In this document: in pieces, positions 20,701-29,649 of the stretch
Layout of the letters: every line of letters starts with the position of its first letter
How positions within the stretch are numbered: the first letter of the stretch is position 1
Source: Candidatus Fonsibacter lacus
GTDB taxonomy: Bacteria; Pseudomonadota; Gammaproteobacteria; Burkholderiales; Burkholderiaceae_C
NCBI GenBank assembly: GCA_009921245.1
Contig: RFXW01000004.1
Coordinates: 1 to 35,102 of the forward strand
Direction of reading: 5' to 3'
Length of the DNA: 35,102 nucleotides
Translations under genes and position numbers: made by a program
The notes under the pieces: generated by a model
Told to the model about the DNA's origin: nothing
Databases searched by the model: none
The model's input: the letters and a program-made list of their open reading frames with translations, nothing else

Positions 20701-21597
20701 CCGGGCGACTTACCCAAAAAAACCGCGCGTGCGCTGCTGGATATCGAAGACCGCAATTACGTACCCATCTTGCGCGACCCGCGCACCACCACCAGCGAGA
20801 CCGAATCGGTGTTTTATTTTCCGGGCTGCGGCTCGGAGCGGCTGTTTAGCCAAGTGGGCCTGGCCACGCAAGCCATGCTGTGGCACGTGGGGGTGCAAAC
20901 CGTGTTGCCGCCGGGCTACCTATGCTGTGGCTACCCGCAGCGTGGCAGCGGTCAGTTTGATAAGGCCGATAAGCTCATCACCGACAACCGCGTGCTGTTT
21001 CACCGCGTGGCCAACACGCTGAACTACCTAGACATCAAAACCGTGGTGGTCAGCTGCGGCACCTGCTACGACCAGCTGGCGGGCTACCAGTTTGAAGCGA
21101 TTTTTCCGGGTTGCCGACTGATTGACATTCACGAGTTCTTGCTAGAAAAAGGCGTGCGTCTCGAATCCGAGGCCGGTTACCTGTACCACGACCCATGTCA
21201 TTCACCCATGAAGCTGCAAGACCCCATGAAAACCGTGAGTGGCTTGGTGGGCAGCGGGGTGATGAAAAGCGAACGATGCTGTGGTGAATCCGGCACCCTG
21301 GGGGTGACGCGACCAGATATCTCTACCCAAGTGCGGTTTCGTAAAGAAGAAGAGATTCGCCGTGGCGAAACGCAGCTGCGTCAGCGCGGCCTGGCGCCCG
21401 AGGCTCCGGTCAAGGTACTCACCAGCTGCCCCAGTTGCTTGCAAGGCTTGTCGCGCTTCCAAGACGACCTCAACAGCGGCTTGCTCGAGGCCGATTACAT
21501 CGTGGTCGAATTGGCGCGCCAATTGTTGGGTGAGCAGTGGCTGCCCGATTACGTGGCCAAAGCCAACGCCGGTGGCATTGAGCGGGTTTTGCTTTGA
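17734..21597 (+). CDS. Giant FAD-linked / 4Fe-4S / CCG-domain oxidoreductase with DUF3683 N terminus
   Basis: A 1287-aa fusion. Residues about 1-170 fit the DUF3683 region; 190-330 form an FAD-binding (PCMH-type) domain with [17 protein letters not shown]; 450-790 form the FAD-oxidase C-terminal domain ending [12 protein letters not shown]...[13 protein letters not shown]. Two 4Fe-4S motifs follow, [11 protein letters not shown] (about 819) and [12 protein letters not shown] (about 881). Two CCG (heterodisulfide-reductase-like) repeats come next, with [29 protein letters not shown] and [32 protein letters not shown]. It resembles a GlcD plus GlcF fusion, as in D-lactate or glycolate dehydrogenases feeding quinones. 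Substrate unknown. TTG 17725 is an alternative start. Confidence 0.85.
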   Translation: MNAPLPLAATHPPAAVQDRLREIPYNYTSLADADIVRRLLGDRAWALMTQLRQERRTGHSARMIYEILGDIWVVQRNPYLQDDLLDNRKRRDLLVQALRHRLAEVHKRRTPSEDASRDALVVELLQGVAQAVDDFAQYFVEVAAMRQRCLRRLRRHTARDNVKFDPLSRVSHVTDATDWRVAYPLLVLTPDSETETAALVAACMELGLTIVPRGGGTGYTGGAVPLTWRSAVLNTEKLEAMTEVEHVALPGLGEPVPTVWTEAGVVTQRVADAAERAGFVFAVDPTSADASCIGGNIAMNAGGKKAVLWGTALDNLASWRMVTPQAEWLEVVRLDHNLGKIHDAAVARFELTYYAADGKTEKRRERLDIPGSAFRKAGLGKDVTDKFLSGLPGIQKEGCDGLITSARWVVHRMPSHTRTVCMEFFGNPQDAVPSIVEIKQRLQHEQGASGVMLAGLEHLDDRYLKAVGYVTKSKRGGLPKMVLLGDIAGDDADAVARVTSDVVRIANGRSGEGFVAVTAEARKKFWLDRKRTAAISRHTNAFKINEDVVIPLERMGEYTLGIERLNIELSLRNKLALCDALRAYLQQPQLPVRQGDAEDGDVDSAWLDDRVQQALQHIAQVRELWAGWLGGIDTYFEALQNHTLRASWKTQLRAPLRELFTGAVFAKLTSDIDATHQRVLKGRVWIALHMHAGDGNVHTNIPVNSDDYAMLHTAHEAVARIMTLARGLGGVISGEHGIGITKLQFLSDDELQPFAQYKQRVDPHGHFNRGKLLRGAHGGDLHAADLSQAYTPSFGLMGHESLIMQQSDIGDIAASVKDCLRCGKCKPVCATHVPRANLLYSPRNKILATSLLVEAFLYEEQTRRGVSLRHWQEFEDVADHCTVCHKCESPCPVDIDFGEVTMAMRNLLRKMGQKSFRPGQSLAMLMLNATRPETIKLVRTATVELGMRAQRWAAGLLAVLGRRQTKAPPATLGPAPLREQVIHFVNKKMPGDLPKKTARALLDIEDRNYVPILRDPRTTTSETESVFYFPGCGSERLFSQVGLATQAMLWHVGVQTVLPPGYLCCGYPQRGSGQFDKADKLITDNRVLFHRVANTLNYLDIKTVVVSCGTCYDQLAGYQFEAIFPGCRLIDIHEFLLEKGVRLESEAGYLYHDPCHSPMKLQDPMKTVSGLVGSGVMKSERCCGESGTLGVTRPDISTQVRFRKEEEIRRGETQLRQRGLAPEAPVKVLTSCPSCLQGLSRFQDDLNSGLLEADYIVVELARQLLGEQWLPDYVAKANAGGIERVLL

Positions 21598-22046
21598 GCC
21601 AAGACGGTCAGGACTGCCTGTTGTGCCGTGAGCTCGGCGGCGAATTGTTGTGGCAATCGCCCTGGTTGCGGGTGGTGCAGGCCAACGAACCCGACTACCC
21701 TGGCTGGCTGCGCCTGATCCCTCAGACACACGCGGCCGAACTCACCGACCTAAGCCCGGCGGTTCGCCAAGCCCTTTGGCTGGTGTTGCACGCCACAGAG
21801 GGCGTGTTGCGTCGGGTCATGCAACCGCACAAAGTGAACTTGGCCAGTTTGGGCAACCATGTGCCGCACGTGCATTGGCACATGATGCCTAGGTACCGTG
21901 ACGATCGTCACTTTCCCGATTCGGTATGGGCTGCACCCAGACGCGAGGTCTCGGCCGAGCATGCGCAGCGTGCGGCACGCGCCTTGGATTTGGGGCCGGC
22001 ATTGCAACAAGCGTTGCAGCCTTGGGCGCAAGGGGTTGCGGCATGA
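21594..22046 (+). CDS. HIT family nucleotide-binding protein
   Basis: Histidine-triad hydrolase-like protein of 150 aa, with [14 protein letters not shown] holding the triad His92, His94 and His96. Such proteins hydrolyse or transfer nucleotides from phosphoramidates or dinucleoside polyphosphates; the substrate here is unknown. N-terminal CLLC may bind metal. The start is TTG 21594, overlapping the stop of the preceding gene as TTGA, supported by the lack of any upstream ATG in frame. It overlaps the next gene by ATGA. Confidence 0.88.
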   Translation: MSQDGQDCLLCRELGGELLWQSPWLRVVQANEPDYPGWLRLIPQTHAAELTDLSPAVRQALWLVLHATEGVLRRVMQPHKVNLASLGNHVPHVHWHMMPRYRDDRHFPDSVWAAPRREVSAEHAQRAARALDLGPALQQALQPWAQGVAA

Positions 22047-22423
22047 TCCCAGAAGAAATGGTGGTGCACCAACACAGTCGTGTGCTGCAGTTGCGCTACG
22101 CCGACGGCACCGAGTTCAACATCCCCATTGAACTGCTGCGGGTGTATTCACCCTCGGCCGAGGTGCGTGGCCATGGCGCGGGTCAAGAGGTGTTGCAGGT
22201 TGGCAAGCGCGACGTCACCATTGTGTCTGTGCAGGCGGTAGGCAACTACGCGATTCAACCCACATTCAGCGATGGGCACGACAGTGGCCTGTACAGCTGG
22301 CCCTATTTGCATCACCTGGGCGCCGAGCAAGCGCGGCTTTGGCAAGACTACGAGGCGCGCTTGGCCGCCGCCGGCGCCAGCCGCGACCCGCAGCCGGCCC
22401 GGCCCCACAGCAACGCGGAGTGA
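22043..22423 (+). CDS. DUF971 / gamma-butyrobetaine hydroxylase N-terminal-like protein
   Basis: A 126-aa stand-alone DUF971 domain. [31 protein letters not shown] and the segment [28 protein letters not shown] are typical. In eukaryotic gamma-butyrobetaine hydroxylase this domain precedes the catalytic part, and some bacterial members bind zinc or Fe-S clusters; here no clear Cys ligands are seen. ATG 22043 overlaps the HIT stop (ATGA); the track's 21926 lies inside HIT. It lies 7 bases before ubiE. Function unknown. Confidence 0.85.
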   Translation: MIPEEMVVHQHSRVLQLRYADGTEFNIPIELLRVYSPSAEVRGHGAGQEVLQVGKRDVTIVSVQAVGNYAIQPTFSDGHDSGLYSWPYLHHLGAEQARLWQDYEARLAAAGASRDPQPARPHSNAE

Positions 22424-22430
22424 ACCCAGC

Positions 22431-23165
22431 ATGGCCCAAACCCACTTTGGATTTAAGCAAGTCGATGAGCGTGACAAAGCGCAGCGGGTACGCGAGGTCT
22501 TTGACGCGGTGGCCCCACGTTACGACTTAATGAACGACTTGATGTCGCTTGGTCTGCACCGAGCGTGGAAGCGGTACACGCTGTGGGTGGCCAACGCCCA
22601 AGTGGGGGATAAGGTGCTCGACCTTGCCGCGGGCACCGGCGATTTGACACGTGGCTTTGCCCGCCAGGTTGGGCCCTCGGGCTGCGTGGTTCACACCGAT
22701 ATCAACGCCGCCATGCTGCGCGAGGGTCAGGCCCGGTTACAAGACCAGGGCTTGTTGTTGCCCAGTGTGGTGTGCGACGCCGAGCACCTACCGTTTGAGG
22801 ACGCCACCTTTGAGCTCGTTAGCGTGGCCTTTGGCCTGCGCAACATGACGCACAAAGACCAGGCCCTGGCCCAGGCGTATCGTGTGCTCAAGCCCGGTGG
22901 ACGCTTGTTGATTTTGGAATTCTCTAAAGTGATACCGCCGCTGGCCAAAGCCTACGATTGGTATTCATTCAATGTCTTGCCGCGCCTTGGCCAATGGGTG
23001 GCCAAAGATGGCCCCAGCTACCGCTACTTGGCCGAGTCGATTCGCATGCACCCCGACCAAGAAACCTTGCGCGGCATGTGCTTGGACGCCGGTTTTGCGC
23101 ACGTTGACGTGCATAACCTGACTGGCGGTGTGGTGGCTTTACACGTGGCGCAAAAAAGTCTCTAG
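22431..23165 (+). CDS. ubiE: Ubiquinone/menaquinone C-methyltransferase
   Basis: SAM-dependent C-methyltransferase of ubiquinone (and menaquinone) synthesis, 244 aa. N-terminal [45 protein letters not shown] is the UbiE signature. The SAM loop [12 protein letters not shown] spans 62-73 and [33 protein letters not shown] is the second signature. ATG 22431 is chosen because it follows the DUF971 stop by 7 bases. Only ubiquinone genes are near, so ubiquinone is the likely product. Confidence 0.97.
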   Translation: MAQTHFGFKQVDERDKAQRVREVFDAVAPRYDLMNDLMSLGLHRAWKRYTLWVANAQVGDKVLDLAAGTGDLTRGFARQVGPSGCVVHTDINAAMLREGQARLQDQGLLLPSVVCDAEHLPFEDATFELVSVAFGLRNMTHKDQALAQAYRVLKPGGRLLILEFSKVIPPLAKAYDWYSFNVLPRLGQWVAKDGPSYRYLAESIRMHPDQETLRGMCLDAGFAHVDVHNLTGGVVALHVAQKSL

Positions 23166-23226
23166 ACTGCGCTCAACGATCTTGCCGATGCCCTTGGGTG
23201 GCGTCGCCTTTGATGGAGAAAACAAA

Positions 23227-24123
23227 ATGAGACGTACCGCGTGTGTGATGTTGGCCATGGCCGTGCTGTTGGCCGCGCCCATGGCCTCGGCCAAGCGTTT
23301 TGGCGGCGGCTTATCGTTTGGTAAGCAGTCGGGGATGGTCACCAAGCGCGCTGCACCGGCGCCTACCAAGCCCGCGACACCGGCGCAGGCGGCGCCCGCC
23401 ACGGCCGCAGGAGCCAAAGGCGCGGCAGCGGCAACCACGCGCCCGGGTTGGGGCGGCATGCTGGGCGGTTTGGCCGCCGGCTTGGGGCTGGCGTGGCTGG
23501 CTTCGTCGCTGGGCTTGGGTGAGGGTTTTGGCGTGATCTTGCTGCTGGGTTTGGCGGCGGCCCTGCTGTGGTTTTTGTTTCGTGGCATGCGCCGCTCGGT
23601 TGCCCGCCCGGCCTACGCCGGTGGCCCATCAGACGCGCACGAGCGCGTGCAACCCACCACCTTTGCCCCACCGCCCAGCCGCCCCGGCAGCCTGATTGGT
23701 GCGGCCTTGGGTGGCAGCACCCAACCTGAAACTTGGGGCATTCCAGCCGACTTTGATGTGCTGGGTTTTGAACGCGCCGCTAAACAGCACTTTATTGACA
23801 TGCAAGCGGCCTGGGACGCCGCTGATGTGGGCGCCATGGGCGAACTCATGACCGACGACATGCTGGCCCAAGTGACGCAGCAGCTGCAAGAGCGCGAAGC
23901 CGCCTTGGGGGGGCAGCCCAACACCACCGAGGTGTTGTCTTTGCACGCGCGGCTGTTGGGCATTGAAGAGCTGTCCAGCGGCTACGTTGCCAGTGTTGAG
24001 TTTCATGGCGAGGTGCGTGAGGAGCCAGGTGAGCCGGCCACCTCGTTCCGCGAGGTTTGGAACATCACCAAGCCGCACCAAGGGGGCGGCTGGCTGGTGG
24101 CTGGGGTACAGGCGCTTAATTAA
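23227..24123 (+). CDS. Tim44-like domain protein, exported or membrane-anchored
   Basis: A 298-aa protein with a signal peptide (residues 1-22, ending APMASA), an Ala/Pro/Thr-rich linker, two membrane helices (about 77-97 and 101-121), and a C-terminal Tim44-like domain (about 175-297; AKQHFIDMQAAWDAADVGAMGELMTDDMLAQV). SD GGAG lies 8 bases before ATG 23227. Function in bacteria is unsettled. Its place between ubiE and ubiJ is shared with many Burkholderiales as I recall, which hints at a role in membrane quinone metabolism, but that is inference. Confidence 0.82.
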   Translation: MRRTACVMLAMAVLLAAPMASAKRFGGGLSFGKQSGMVTKRAAPAPTKPATPAQAAPATAAGAKGAAAATTRPGWGGMLGGLAAGLGLAWLASSLGLGEGFGVILLLGLAAALLWFLFRGMRRSVARPAYAGGPSDAHERVQPTTFAPPPSRPGSLIGAALGGSTQPETWGIPADFDVLGFERAAKQHFIDMQAAWDAADVGAMGELMTDDMLAQVTQQLQEREAALGGQPNTTEVLSLHARLLGIEELSSGYVASVEFHGEVREEPGEPATSFREVWNITKPHQGGGWLVAGVQALN

Positions 24124-24177
24124 TCAGCCTGCAACCCGTGTCGGCGGGCTGCTAAGCCATTGCGGCACAATGCAACC

Positions 24178-24759
24178 ATGACATGGTTACACCCCGAACA
24201 CGTCAATCCACAGGCGTTGCTCGCCACGCTGGCCAATGCGGCGCAGCAGTGGGCGCGCCGGGCCCCGCCGCCCGATTGGCTTAGCCACGAGGCCCTTAAC
24301 CGCCTGTTGTTGCTGGCCAACCATGTGTTGGCGCAGCACCCGGCGGCGCTCAAGCGCCTACGGCGGCATCAGCATAAAACCGTGGCACTGCATGCTGAAG
24401 CGGTGGCTTGCCATGTGCGCATCAGCGAAGCCGGCATGCTGCTGCCGCTGGCTGCAAGCGCCGCGCCGGATGCGCCTGATTTGTTGCTCAAGCTGCCGCA
24501 CACCCCTTGGGCAGACACCGTGGCCCGCTGGCAAGACGGCTTACCGCCCGATGTCGAGGTAACCGGCGATGTGATGTTGGCCGCCGAAATCGGTTGGCTG
24601 CGCGAGCACGTGCGTTGGGACATAGAAGAAGACATGGCGCGGGTGCTGGGCGACGTGCCTGCTGCTGCCCTGATGCGCGCCGCCCGAGGGGTTGCGCAAG
24701 TCGTGGCGCAGTGGCGGCCGCCCCAGCCTGCGGCACAAGCGCCAGGCGGTGTAACTTGA
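24178..24759 (+). CDS. ubiJ: SCP2-domain ubiquinone biosynthesis accessory factor UbiJ
   Basis: A 193-aa protein with an SCP2-like lipid-binding domain in the middle (about 40-120; [47 protein letters not shown]). UbiJ helps assemble the Ubi complex and binds lipid intermediates. Similarity by eye is modest; the assignment rests mainly on position between ubiE and ubiB plus SCP2 character and length. ATG 24178 is preferred to TTG 24160. Its stop overlaps the ubiB TTG (TTGA). Confidence 0.8.
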   Translation: MTWLHPEHVNPQALLATLANAAQQWARRAPPPDWLSHEALNRLLLLANHVLAQHPAALKRLRRHQHKTVALHAEAVACHVRISEAGMLLPLAASAAPDAPDLLLKLPHTPWADTVARWQDGLPPDVEVTGDVMLAAEIGWLREHVRWDIEEDMARVLGDVPAAALMRAARGVAQVVAQWRPPQPAAQAPGGVT

Positions 24760-26309
24760 AGCGTTTATGGCGTGGCGCCACCATTGCTTGGGTGGCGTGT
24801 CGATTTGGCTTGCTCGAGCTGGGTTTGGCTGGTTTGCCGCAACGCTGGCCCAGGCGCGTGGCACGGTGGTTCACGCCGCCCTCGGTGCGGCGCCAACCGG
24901 CTGGTCAAAGGCTGCGTCAGGCGTTGGAGTCGCTTGGCCCCATATTTATTAAATTCGGACAGGTGTTGTCCACCCGGCGCGACCTGTTGGCCCCCGAATT
25001 GGCCGACGAATTGGCCCGCCTGCAAGACCGGGTGCCGCCGTTTGCGGGGCAGGAGGCGGTGCGCATCATTGAGCGCGCCTTGCAGCGACCGGTTGCCGAG
25101 CTGTTCAGCGAATTCGACACCCAGCCGGTAGCCAGTGCCTCGATTGCCCAGGTGCACTTTGCCACGCTGCCCGATGGTCGTGAGGTGGCGGTTAAGGTGT
25201 TGCGCCCTGGTGTGTTGGCTGCGATTGAAAAAGACTTGGCGCTGCTGCGTGCCATGGCAGGGTGGGTGTCACGTTTATCAGCCGATGGCCGACGCCTGCG
25301 CCCGCGCGAGGTGGTGGCCGAGTTTGACAAATACCTGCACGACGAACTTGATTTGTTGCGTGAAGCGGCCAACGCCGCGCAGCTGCGGCGCAACATGCAA
25401 GCGCTTGACTTGGTGTTGATCCCCGAAATGGAATGGGCGTTGTGCCACCCCGAGGTATTGGTGATGCAGCGCATGCACGGTGTGCCCATCAGCCAAGTGC
25501 AACGCTTGCGTGACGCCGGCGTTGACATGGCGCAACTGGCCAAAGACGGCGTAACGATTTTCTTTACCCAGGTGTTTAGAGACGGGTTTTTCCACGCCGA
25601 CATGCACCCAGGCAACATTCAGGTGAGCCTGGCCCCTGAGCATTTTGGCCGCTACATTTCGCTGGATTTTGGTATTGTTGGCACGCTCACCGCCTACGAC
25701 AAAGAATACCTGGCACAAAACTTTGCAGCGTTTTTTCGGCGCGACTATCGGCGTGTGGCCGAGCTGCACGTGGAGTCGGGTTGGGTGCCGGCGCAAACCC
25801 GCACCGACGAGCTCGAGGCCGCCATCCGCGCCGTGTGCGAGCCGTATTTTGATCGACCGCTGCAAGAAATCTCTTTGGGCATGGTGCTGATGCGATTGTT
25901 TCAAGCCTCGCGCCGCTTCAATGTGGAAATTCAGCCGCAATTGGTGTTGTTGCAAAAAACCCTGCTCAACATTGAGGGTTTGGGGCGTCAGCTCGACCCA
26001 CAGCTAGACCTGTGGAGCACTGCCAAACCGTTCCTAGAAAAATGGATGCTCGAGCAACTTGGCCCCAAGCGCTTGCTTGAGCAGCTGCGCCAAGAGGCAC
26101 CGCACCTGGCCAAATGGCTGCCGGCGTTGCCGCGCCTGTTGGGCCAGTCGCTGTCTGCACCCACGGCTTCGCCCACCGAACCTTGGCTGCAATTGCTAAC
26201 CGAAACCCGGCGCACCAACCGGTTGCTGCAAAGCCTACTGATGGCGCTGATCGGGTTTGTGGTGGCTTTGCTGGCGTGGCAATGGCTGCCTTACCTAAGC
26301 CTTTTATAA
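24756..26309 (+). CDS. ubiB: Ubiquinone biosynthesis atypical kinase/ATPase UbiB
   Basis: ADCK/ABC1-family protein needed for ubiquinone synthesis, thought to be an ATPase that extracts or presents prenylated precursors (517 aa). KxGQ motif [15 protein letters not shown] is at about 64-78, ASASIAQVH replaces the kinase Gly-rich loop, [10 protein letters not shown] and [14 protein letters not shown] follow, and HADMHPGNI with LDFGIVG form the catalytic centre. Two C-terminal membrane helices are compatible with [24 protein letters not shown]. Start TTG 24756 ([22 protein letters not shown]) matches family N termini; the track's 24507 lies inside ubiJ. Confidence 0.95.
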   Translation: MKRLWRGATIAWVACRFGLLELGLAGLPQRWPRRVARWFTPPSVRRQPAGQRLRQALESLGPIFIKFGQVLSTRRDLLAPELADELARLQDRVPPFAGQEAVRIIERALQRPVAELFSEFDTQPVASASIAQVHFATLPDGREVAVKVLRPGVLAAIEKDLALLRAMAGWVSRLSADGRRLRPREVVAEFDKYLHDELDLLREAANAAQLRRNMQALDLVLIPEMEWALCHPEVLVMQRMHGVPISQVQRLRDAGVDMAQLAKDGVTIFFTQVFRDGFFHADMHPGNIQVSLAPEHFGRYISLDFGIVGTLTAYDKEYLAQNFAAFFRRDYRRVAELHVESGWVPAQTRTDELEAAIRAVCEPYFDRPLQEISLGMVLMRLFQASRRFNVEIQPQLVLLQKTLLNIEGLGRQLDPQLDLWSTAKPFLEKWMLEQLGPKRLLEQLRQEAPHLAKWLPALPRLLGQSLSAPTASPTEPWLQLLTETRRTNRLLQSLLMALIGFVVALLAWQWLPYLSLL

Positions 26310-26331
26310 TTCGCGCTTGCTCCACCCAGTT

Positions 26332-26350
26332 CGGGCGGCGCCCGTTTTTT
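26332..26350 (+). terminator. Rho-independent terminator or attenuator between ubiB and the fmdB-like gene
   Basis: CGGGC-GGC-GCCCG followed by six T, ending 9 bases before ATG 26360. It may end the ubi transcript; because it lies downstream of a TATAAT (26305-26310) it could also act as an attenuator for the fmdB-like gene. Confidence 0.65.
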
Positions 26351-26359
26351 CCTTACACC

Positions 26360-26695
26360 ATGCCAATATACGCTTACCGCTGTTCCGCGTGTGGCCACGC
26401 CAAAGATGTGCTGCAAAAAATGGCCGATGCTCCGCTGACGCAATGCCCCGCCTGCCAGGGCGAAACCTTTGCCAAACAAGTCACAGCCGCTGGTTTTCAA
26501 CTCAAAGGCTCGGGCTGGTACGTTACCGATTTCCGTGGCGGCCAAGCCGCCCCGTCGGCCAGTGCCGACAGCAAGGCCCCAAGCACCCCGTCAAGCGACG
26601 GCGCGGCTTCAAACGCCTCCACCAAGCCGGCCGACACCGCTGCCAAGCCCGCCGATTCGGCCGCCAGCGCGCCGGCCTCGGCCAGCACCAACTAA
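26360..26695 (+). CDS. FmdB-family zinc ribbon protein
   Basis: A 111-aa protein whose N-terminal 40 residues are a putative regulatory zinc ribbon: MPIYAYRCSACGHAKDV...LTQCPACQG with Cys8, Cys11, Cys29 and Cys32. The remaining 50 residues are a low-complexity Ala/Ser/Thr/Pro/Lys tail. Function is unproven; the family name comes from a formamidase-operon regulator. ATG 26360 gives the canonical MPIYAYRC start. It lies 3 bases before the DUF502 gene, the usual Burkholderiales pair upstream of aspS. Confidence 0.9.
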   Translation: MPIYAYRCSACGHAKDVLQKMADAPLTQCPACQGETFAKQVTAAGFQLKGSGWYVTDFRGGQAAPSASADSKAPSTPSSDGAASNASTKPADTAAKPADSAASAPASASTN

Positions 26696-26698
26696 CTT

Positions 26699-27325
26699 AT
26701 GACGCGTCTACGCAAATGGCTGCTGGCCGGGTTGCTGGTGTTGCTGCCCATCATCATCACCGTTTGGGTGCTGGAGTGGGTGATCACCACGCTCGATCAA
26801 ACGCTGCGCATACTGCCGCCACAGTGGCAGCCCGAAACCCTGTTGGGTGTGGCTATTCCCGGCATGGGCGTGGTGTTTGCCCTGCTGGTGCTGGTGGTGA
26901 TTGGTGCGCTGGCGTCAAACTTCGTGGGCAATGCCCTGATCCGTTGGTGGGATGGCTTGCTGGCCCGCATTCCCGTGGTGCGCTCGATCTACTCTGGCGT
27001 AAAAAAAGTTTCCGAAACCCTGTTTGCCGACAAAGGCCAGGCTTTTCGCAAAGCCGTGCTGGTGCAGTGGCCGCGCGAGGGTGTGTGGACGATTGCCTTT
27101 CTCACCGGCAACCCGCCACCAGACGCCACCCAGTACCTAGGTAACGGCTACCTTTGTGTGTATGTGCCCACCACGCCCAACCCCACCAGCGGCTACCTGG
27201 CCATGGTGCGCGAGGCCGATACCGTGGCCTTGGATATGTCGGTGGACGAGGCCTTGTCTTACGTGATCTCGTTGGGGGTGATTGCGCCGCCCAAGCGTCC
27301 GCCCCGGCCGGTGGAAGCAACCTAA
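26699..27325 (+). CDS. DUF502 family membrane protein
   Basis: A 208-aa DUF502 protein. Two membrane helices lie at about residues 7-28 ([19 protein letters not shown]) and 56-78 ([23 protein letters not shown]). A conserved soluble part follows, [19 protein letters not shown] and [16 protein letters not shown]. Family function is unknown. ATG 26699 sits 3 bases after the fmdB-like stop. It is 46 bases before aspS. Confidence 0.9.
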   Translation: MTRLRKWLLAGLLVLLPIIITVWVLEWVITTLDQTLRILPPQWQPETLLGVAIPGMGVVFALLVLVVIGALASNFVGNALIRWWDGLLARIPVVRSIYSGVKKVSETLFADKGQAFRKAVLVQWPREGVWTIAFLTGNPPPDATQYLGNGYLCVYVPTTPNPTSGYLAMVREADTVALDMSVDEALSYVISLGVIAPPKRPPRPVEAT

Positions 27326-27371
27326 ACGCGGCCAAGCCGAATCCATACCCCCTTACAGCGCGAGTTACCTC

Positions 27372-29171
27372 ATGTCCATGCGAAGCCACTACTGCGGTCA
27401 AGTTACTGAAACCCATATGGGGCAAGAGGTGGCGTTGTGCGGTTGGGTGAATCGTCGGCGTGACCACGGCGGCGTGATTTTTGTTGACTTGCGCGACCGT
27501 GAAGGCACGGTGCAGGTGGTGTGCGACCCCGACCTACCCGATATGTTTGCATTGGCCGAAGACCTACGCAACGAATACTGCGTGCGCGTGACAGGCAAAG
27601 TGCGCGCGCGGCCCGAGGGCACACAAAACGACGCCATTGCCAGCGGCCGCATAGAGGTCTTGTGTCAACACCTTGAGGTGCTGAATGCGTCGGTGACGCC
27701 CCCGTTTTTGCTTGACGACGACAACCTGTCGGAAACCACCCGCCTGACCCATCGCGTGCTCGACCTGCGGCGCCCGGTGATGCAGCGCAACCTGCGTCTG
27801 CGCTACCAAGTGGCCATGGCGGTGCGGCGCCACCTTGATGAGCAGGGGTTTATTGATATCGAAACCCCCATGCTCACCAAAAGCACGCCCGAGGGCGCGC
27901 GGGACTACTTGGTGCCGAGTCGGGTGCACGATGGCGAATTTTTTGCGCTGCCGCAGTCGCCGCAGTTATTCAAGCAGTTGCTCATGGTGTCGGGCTACGA
28001 CCGCTACTACCAAATCACCAAGTGTTTCCGCGACGAAGACTTGCGCGCGGACCGCCAGCCCGAATTCACTCAAATCGACATTGAAACCTCGTTTTTGGAC
28101 GAGCAAGCCATTCGCGCCATGTTCGAGGGCATGGTGCAAGAGATTTTTCGTCAAGTCCTCAACGTTGAGCTTGGCGCTTTTCCGGTGATGCCCTACGCGC
28201 AGGCCATGGCTTTGTACGGATCCGACAAACCCGACATGCGCATCGCCATGGAGCTCACCGAGCTCACCGACGTCATGGCCGATGTCGACTTCAAGGTATT
28301 CGCCGCACCAGCGCAAGACCCCAAAGGGCGGGTGGTCGCGTTGCGTGTGCCGGGTGGTGCGCAGTTGTCGCGCGGCGACATCGACGGTTACACCGAGTTC
28401 GTCAAAATTTACGGGGCCAAAGGGCTGGCGTGGATCAAGGTGAATGAATTGGCCAAGGGGCGCGAGGGCTTGCAGTCGCCGATCGTTAAAAACCTGCACG
28501 ACGACGCCTTGCAACAGGTGCTGCAGCGCAGCGGTGCGGCCGACGGTGACTTACTCTTTTTTGGGGCAGACCGTGCCCGTGTGGTCAACGACGCCATGGG
28601 CGCCTTGCGCGTAAAAATTGGGCACAGCGAATGGGCCAAAGGGCAGGGTTTGTTCACCGATCGCTGGGCGCCGTTGTGGGTGGTTGATTTCCCCATGTTT
28701 GAATACGACGACGAAGGGCAGCGGTGGAGCGCCGTTCACCACCCGTTTACCGCGCCCAAAGACGGGCACGAAGACTGGATGGACACCGACCCCGCGCGTT
28801 GTCAAGCCAAAGCCTATGACATGGTGCTCAATGGCTGGGAGCTGGGTGGCGGCTCGGTGCGTATTCACCGCGCCGAGGTGCAGCAAAAAGTGTTTGACGC
28901 GCTCAAAATTCAGCCCGACGAAGCGCAGCAAAAATTTGGTTTCTTGCTCGACGCCCTGCGCTACGGTGCGCCGCCGCACGGTGGCATTGCTTTTGGACTT
29001 GATCGCCTGGTAACGCTGATGACGGGTGCCGAGTCGATTCGCGACGTCATTGCATTTCCCAAAACGCAACGGGCCCAGTGTTTGCTCACGCAGGCGCCTT
29101 CGGCGGTGGATGAAAAGCAGTTGCGCGAGCTGCACATTCGCCTGCGCAACGTGGCGCCAACCGCCCACTGA
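27372..29171 (+). CDS. aspS: Aspartyl-tRNA synthetase
   Basis: Charges tRNA-Asp (599 aa, bacterial long type). The OB anticodon-binding domain fills about 1-105 ([23 protein letters not shown]), the class II core follows with motif 2 [19 protein letters not shown] near 218 and motif 3 [15 protein letters not shown] near 538, and a GAD insert lies between. Whether it discriminates tRNA-Asn cannot be said. ATG 27372 (MSMRSHYCG) is preferred over track start 27282, which overlaps the DUF502 gene. Confidence 0.97.
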   Translation: MSMRSHYCGQVTETHMGQEVALCGWVNRRRDHGGVIFVDLRDREGTVQVVCDPDLPDMFALAEDLRNEYCVRVTGKVRARPEGTQNDAIASGRIEVLCQHLEVLNASVTPPFLLDDDNLSETTRLTHRVLDLRRPVMQRNLRLRYQVAMAVRRHLDEQGFIDIETPMLTKSTPEGARDYLVPSRVHDGEFFALPQSPQLFKQLLMVSGYDRYYQITKCFRDEDLRADRQPEFTQIDIETSFLDEQAIRAMFEGMVQEIFRQVLNVELGAFPVMPYAQAMALYGSDKPDMRIAMELTELTDVMADVDFKVFAAPAQDPKGRVVALRVPGGAQLSRGDIDGYTEFVKIYGAKGLAWIKVNELAKGREGLQSPIVKNLHDDALQQVLQRSGAADGDLLFFGADRARVVNDAMGALRVKIGHSEWAKGQGLFTDRWAPLWVVDFPMFEYDDEGQRWSAVHHPFTAPKDGHEDWMDTDPARCQAKAYDMVLNGWELGGGSVRIHRAEVQQKVFDALKIQPDEAQQKFGFLLDALRYGAPPHGGIAFGLDRLVTLMTGAESIRDVIAFPKTQRAQCLLTQAPSAVDEKQLRELHIRLRNVAPTAH

Positions 29172-29196
29172 GAGCCAAGGTGTGGTTGGGCACGCC

Positions 29197-29649
29197 ATGC
29201 CAACCGAATTCAAAATCCCGCAATCGGTGCTGGTGGTGGTGTACACCGCGGCTTTAGACGTGCTGTTGCTGCGTCGCACCGACACCGAAGCCTTTTGGCA
29301 AAGCGTCACCGGCTCCCGCGCCAGTGTGCACGAGCCTTGGGCCGACACCGCCTCACGCGAGTTGATGGAGGAAACCGGCTTAAGCAGCCACGCGCCCGGT
29401 GTTCAGCTCACCGACTGGGGCATGGAAAATGTTTATGAAATTTACCCCCGTTGGCGGGCACGTTATGCCCCGGGCGTTAGCCACAACACCGAACGCGTGT
29501 TTGGGCTTAGGTTGCCGCAGCGCCTGCCGATCACGCTCAGTCCACGCGAGCACAACGCTTGTGCGTGGTGGCCGTGGCGCGAGGCCGCCGATCGTTGTGC
29601 GTCACCATCCAACGCCGAGGCGATTCTTTGGCTACCTCGCCTGGCGTAG
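29197..29649 (+). CDS. nudB: Nudix hydrolase, dihydroneopterin triphosphate pyrophosphatase-like
   Basis: A 150-aa Nudix protein. FWQSVTGSRASVHEPWADTASRELMEETGL (33-62) carries the Nudix catalytic Glu residues with the NudB-type FWQSVTGS lead-in. One extra residue separates the Gly from the first Glu compared with the general GX5E pattern. NudB removes pyrophosphate from dihydroneopterin triphosphate in folate synthesis. The folE gene lies 1.3 kb downstream, making a folate role sensible. It overlaps the next gene by about 22 bases if that gene starts at TTG 29628. Confidence 0.82.
   Translation: MPTEFKIPQSVLVVVYTAALDVLLLRRTDTEAFWQSVTGSRASVHEPWADTASRELMEETGLSSHAPGVQLTDWGMENVYEIYPRWRARYAPGVSHNTERVFGLRLPQRLPITLSPREHNACAWWPWREAADRCASPSNAEAILWLPRLA

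Noticed and set aside
29197-29649. Nudix box of nudB considered broken because of an extra residue
   Set aside because: The REL..EE core is intact, and the FWQSVTGS lead-in with this spacing is, as I recall, usual in betaproteobacterial NudB.
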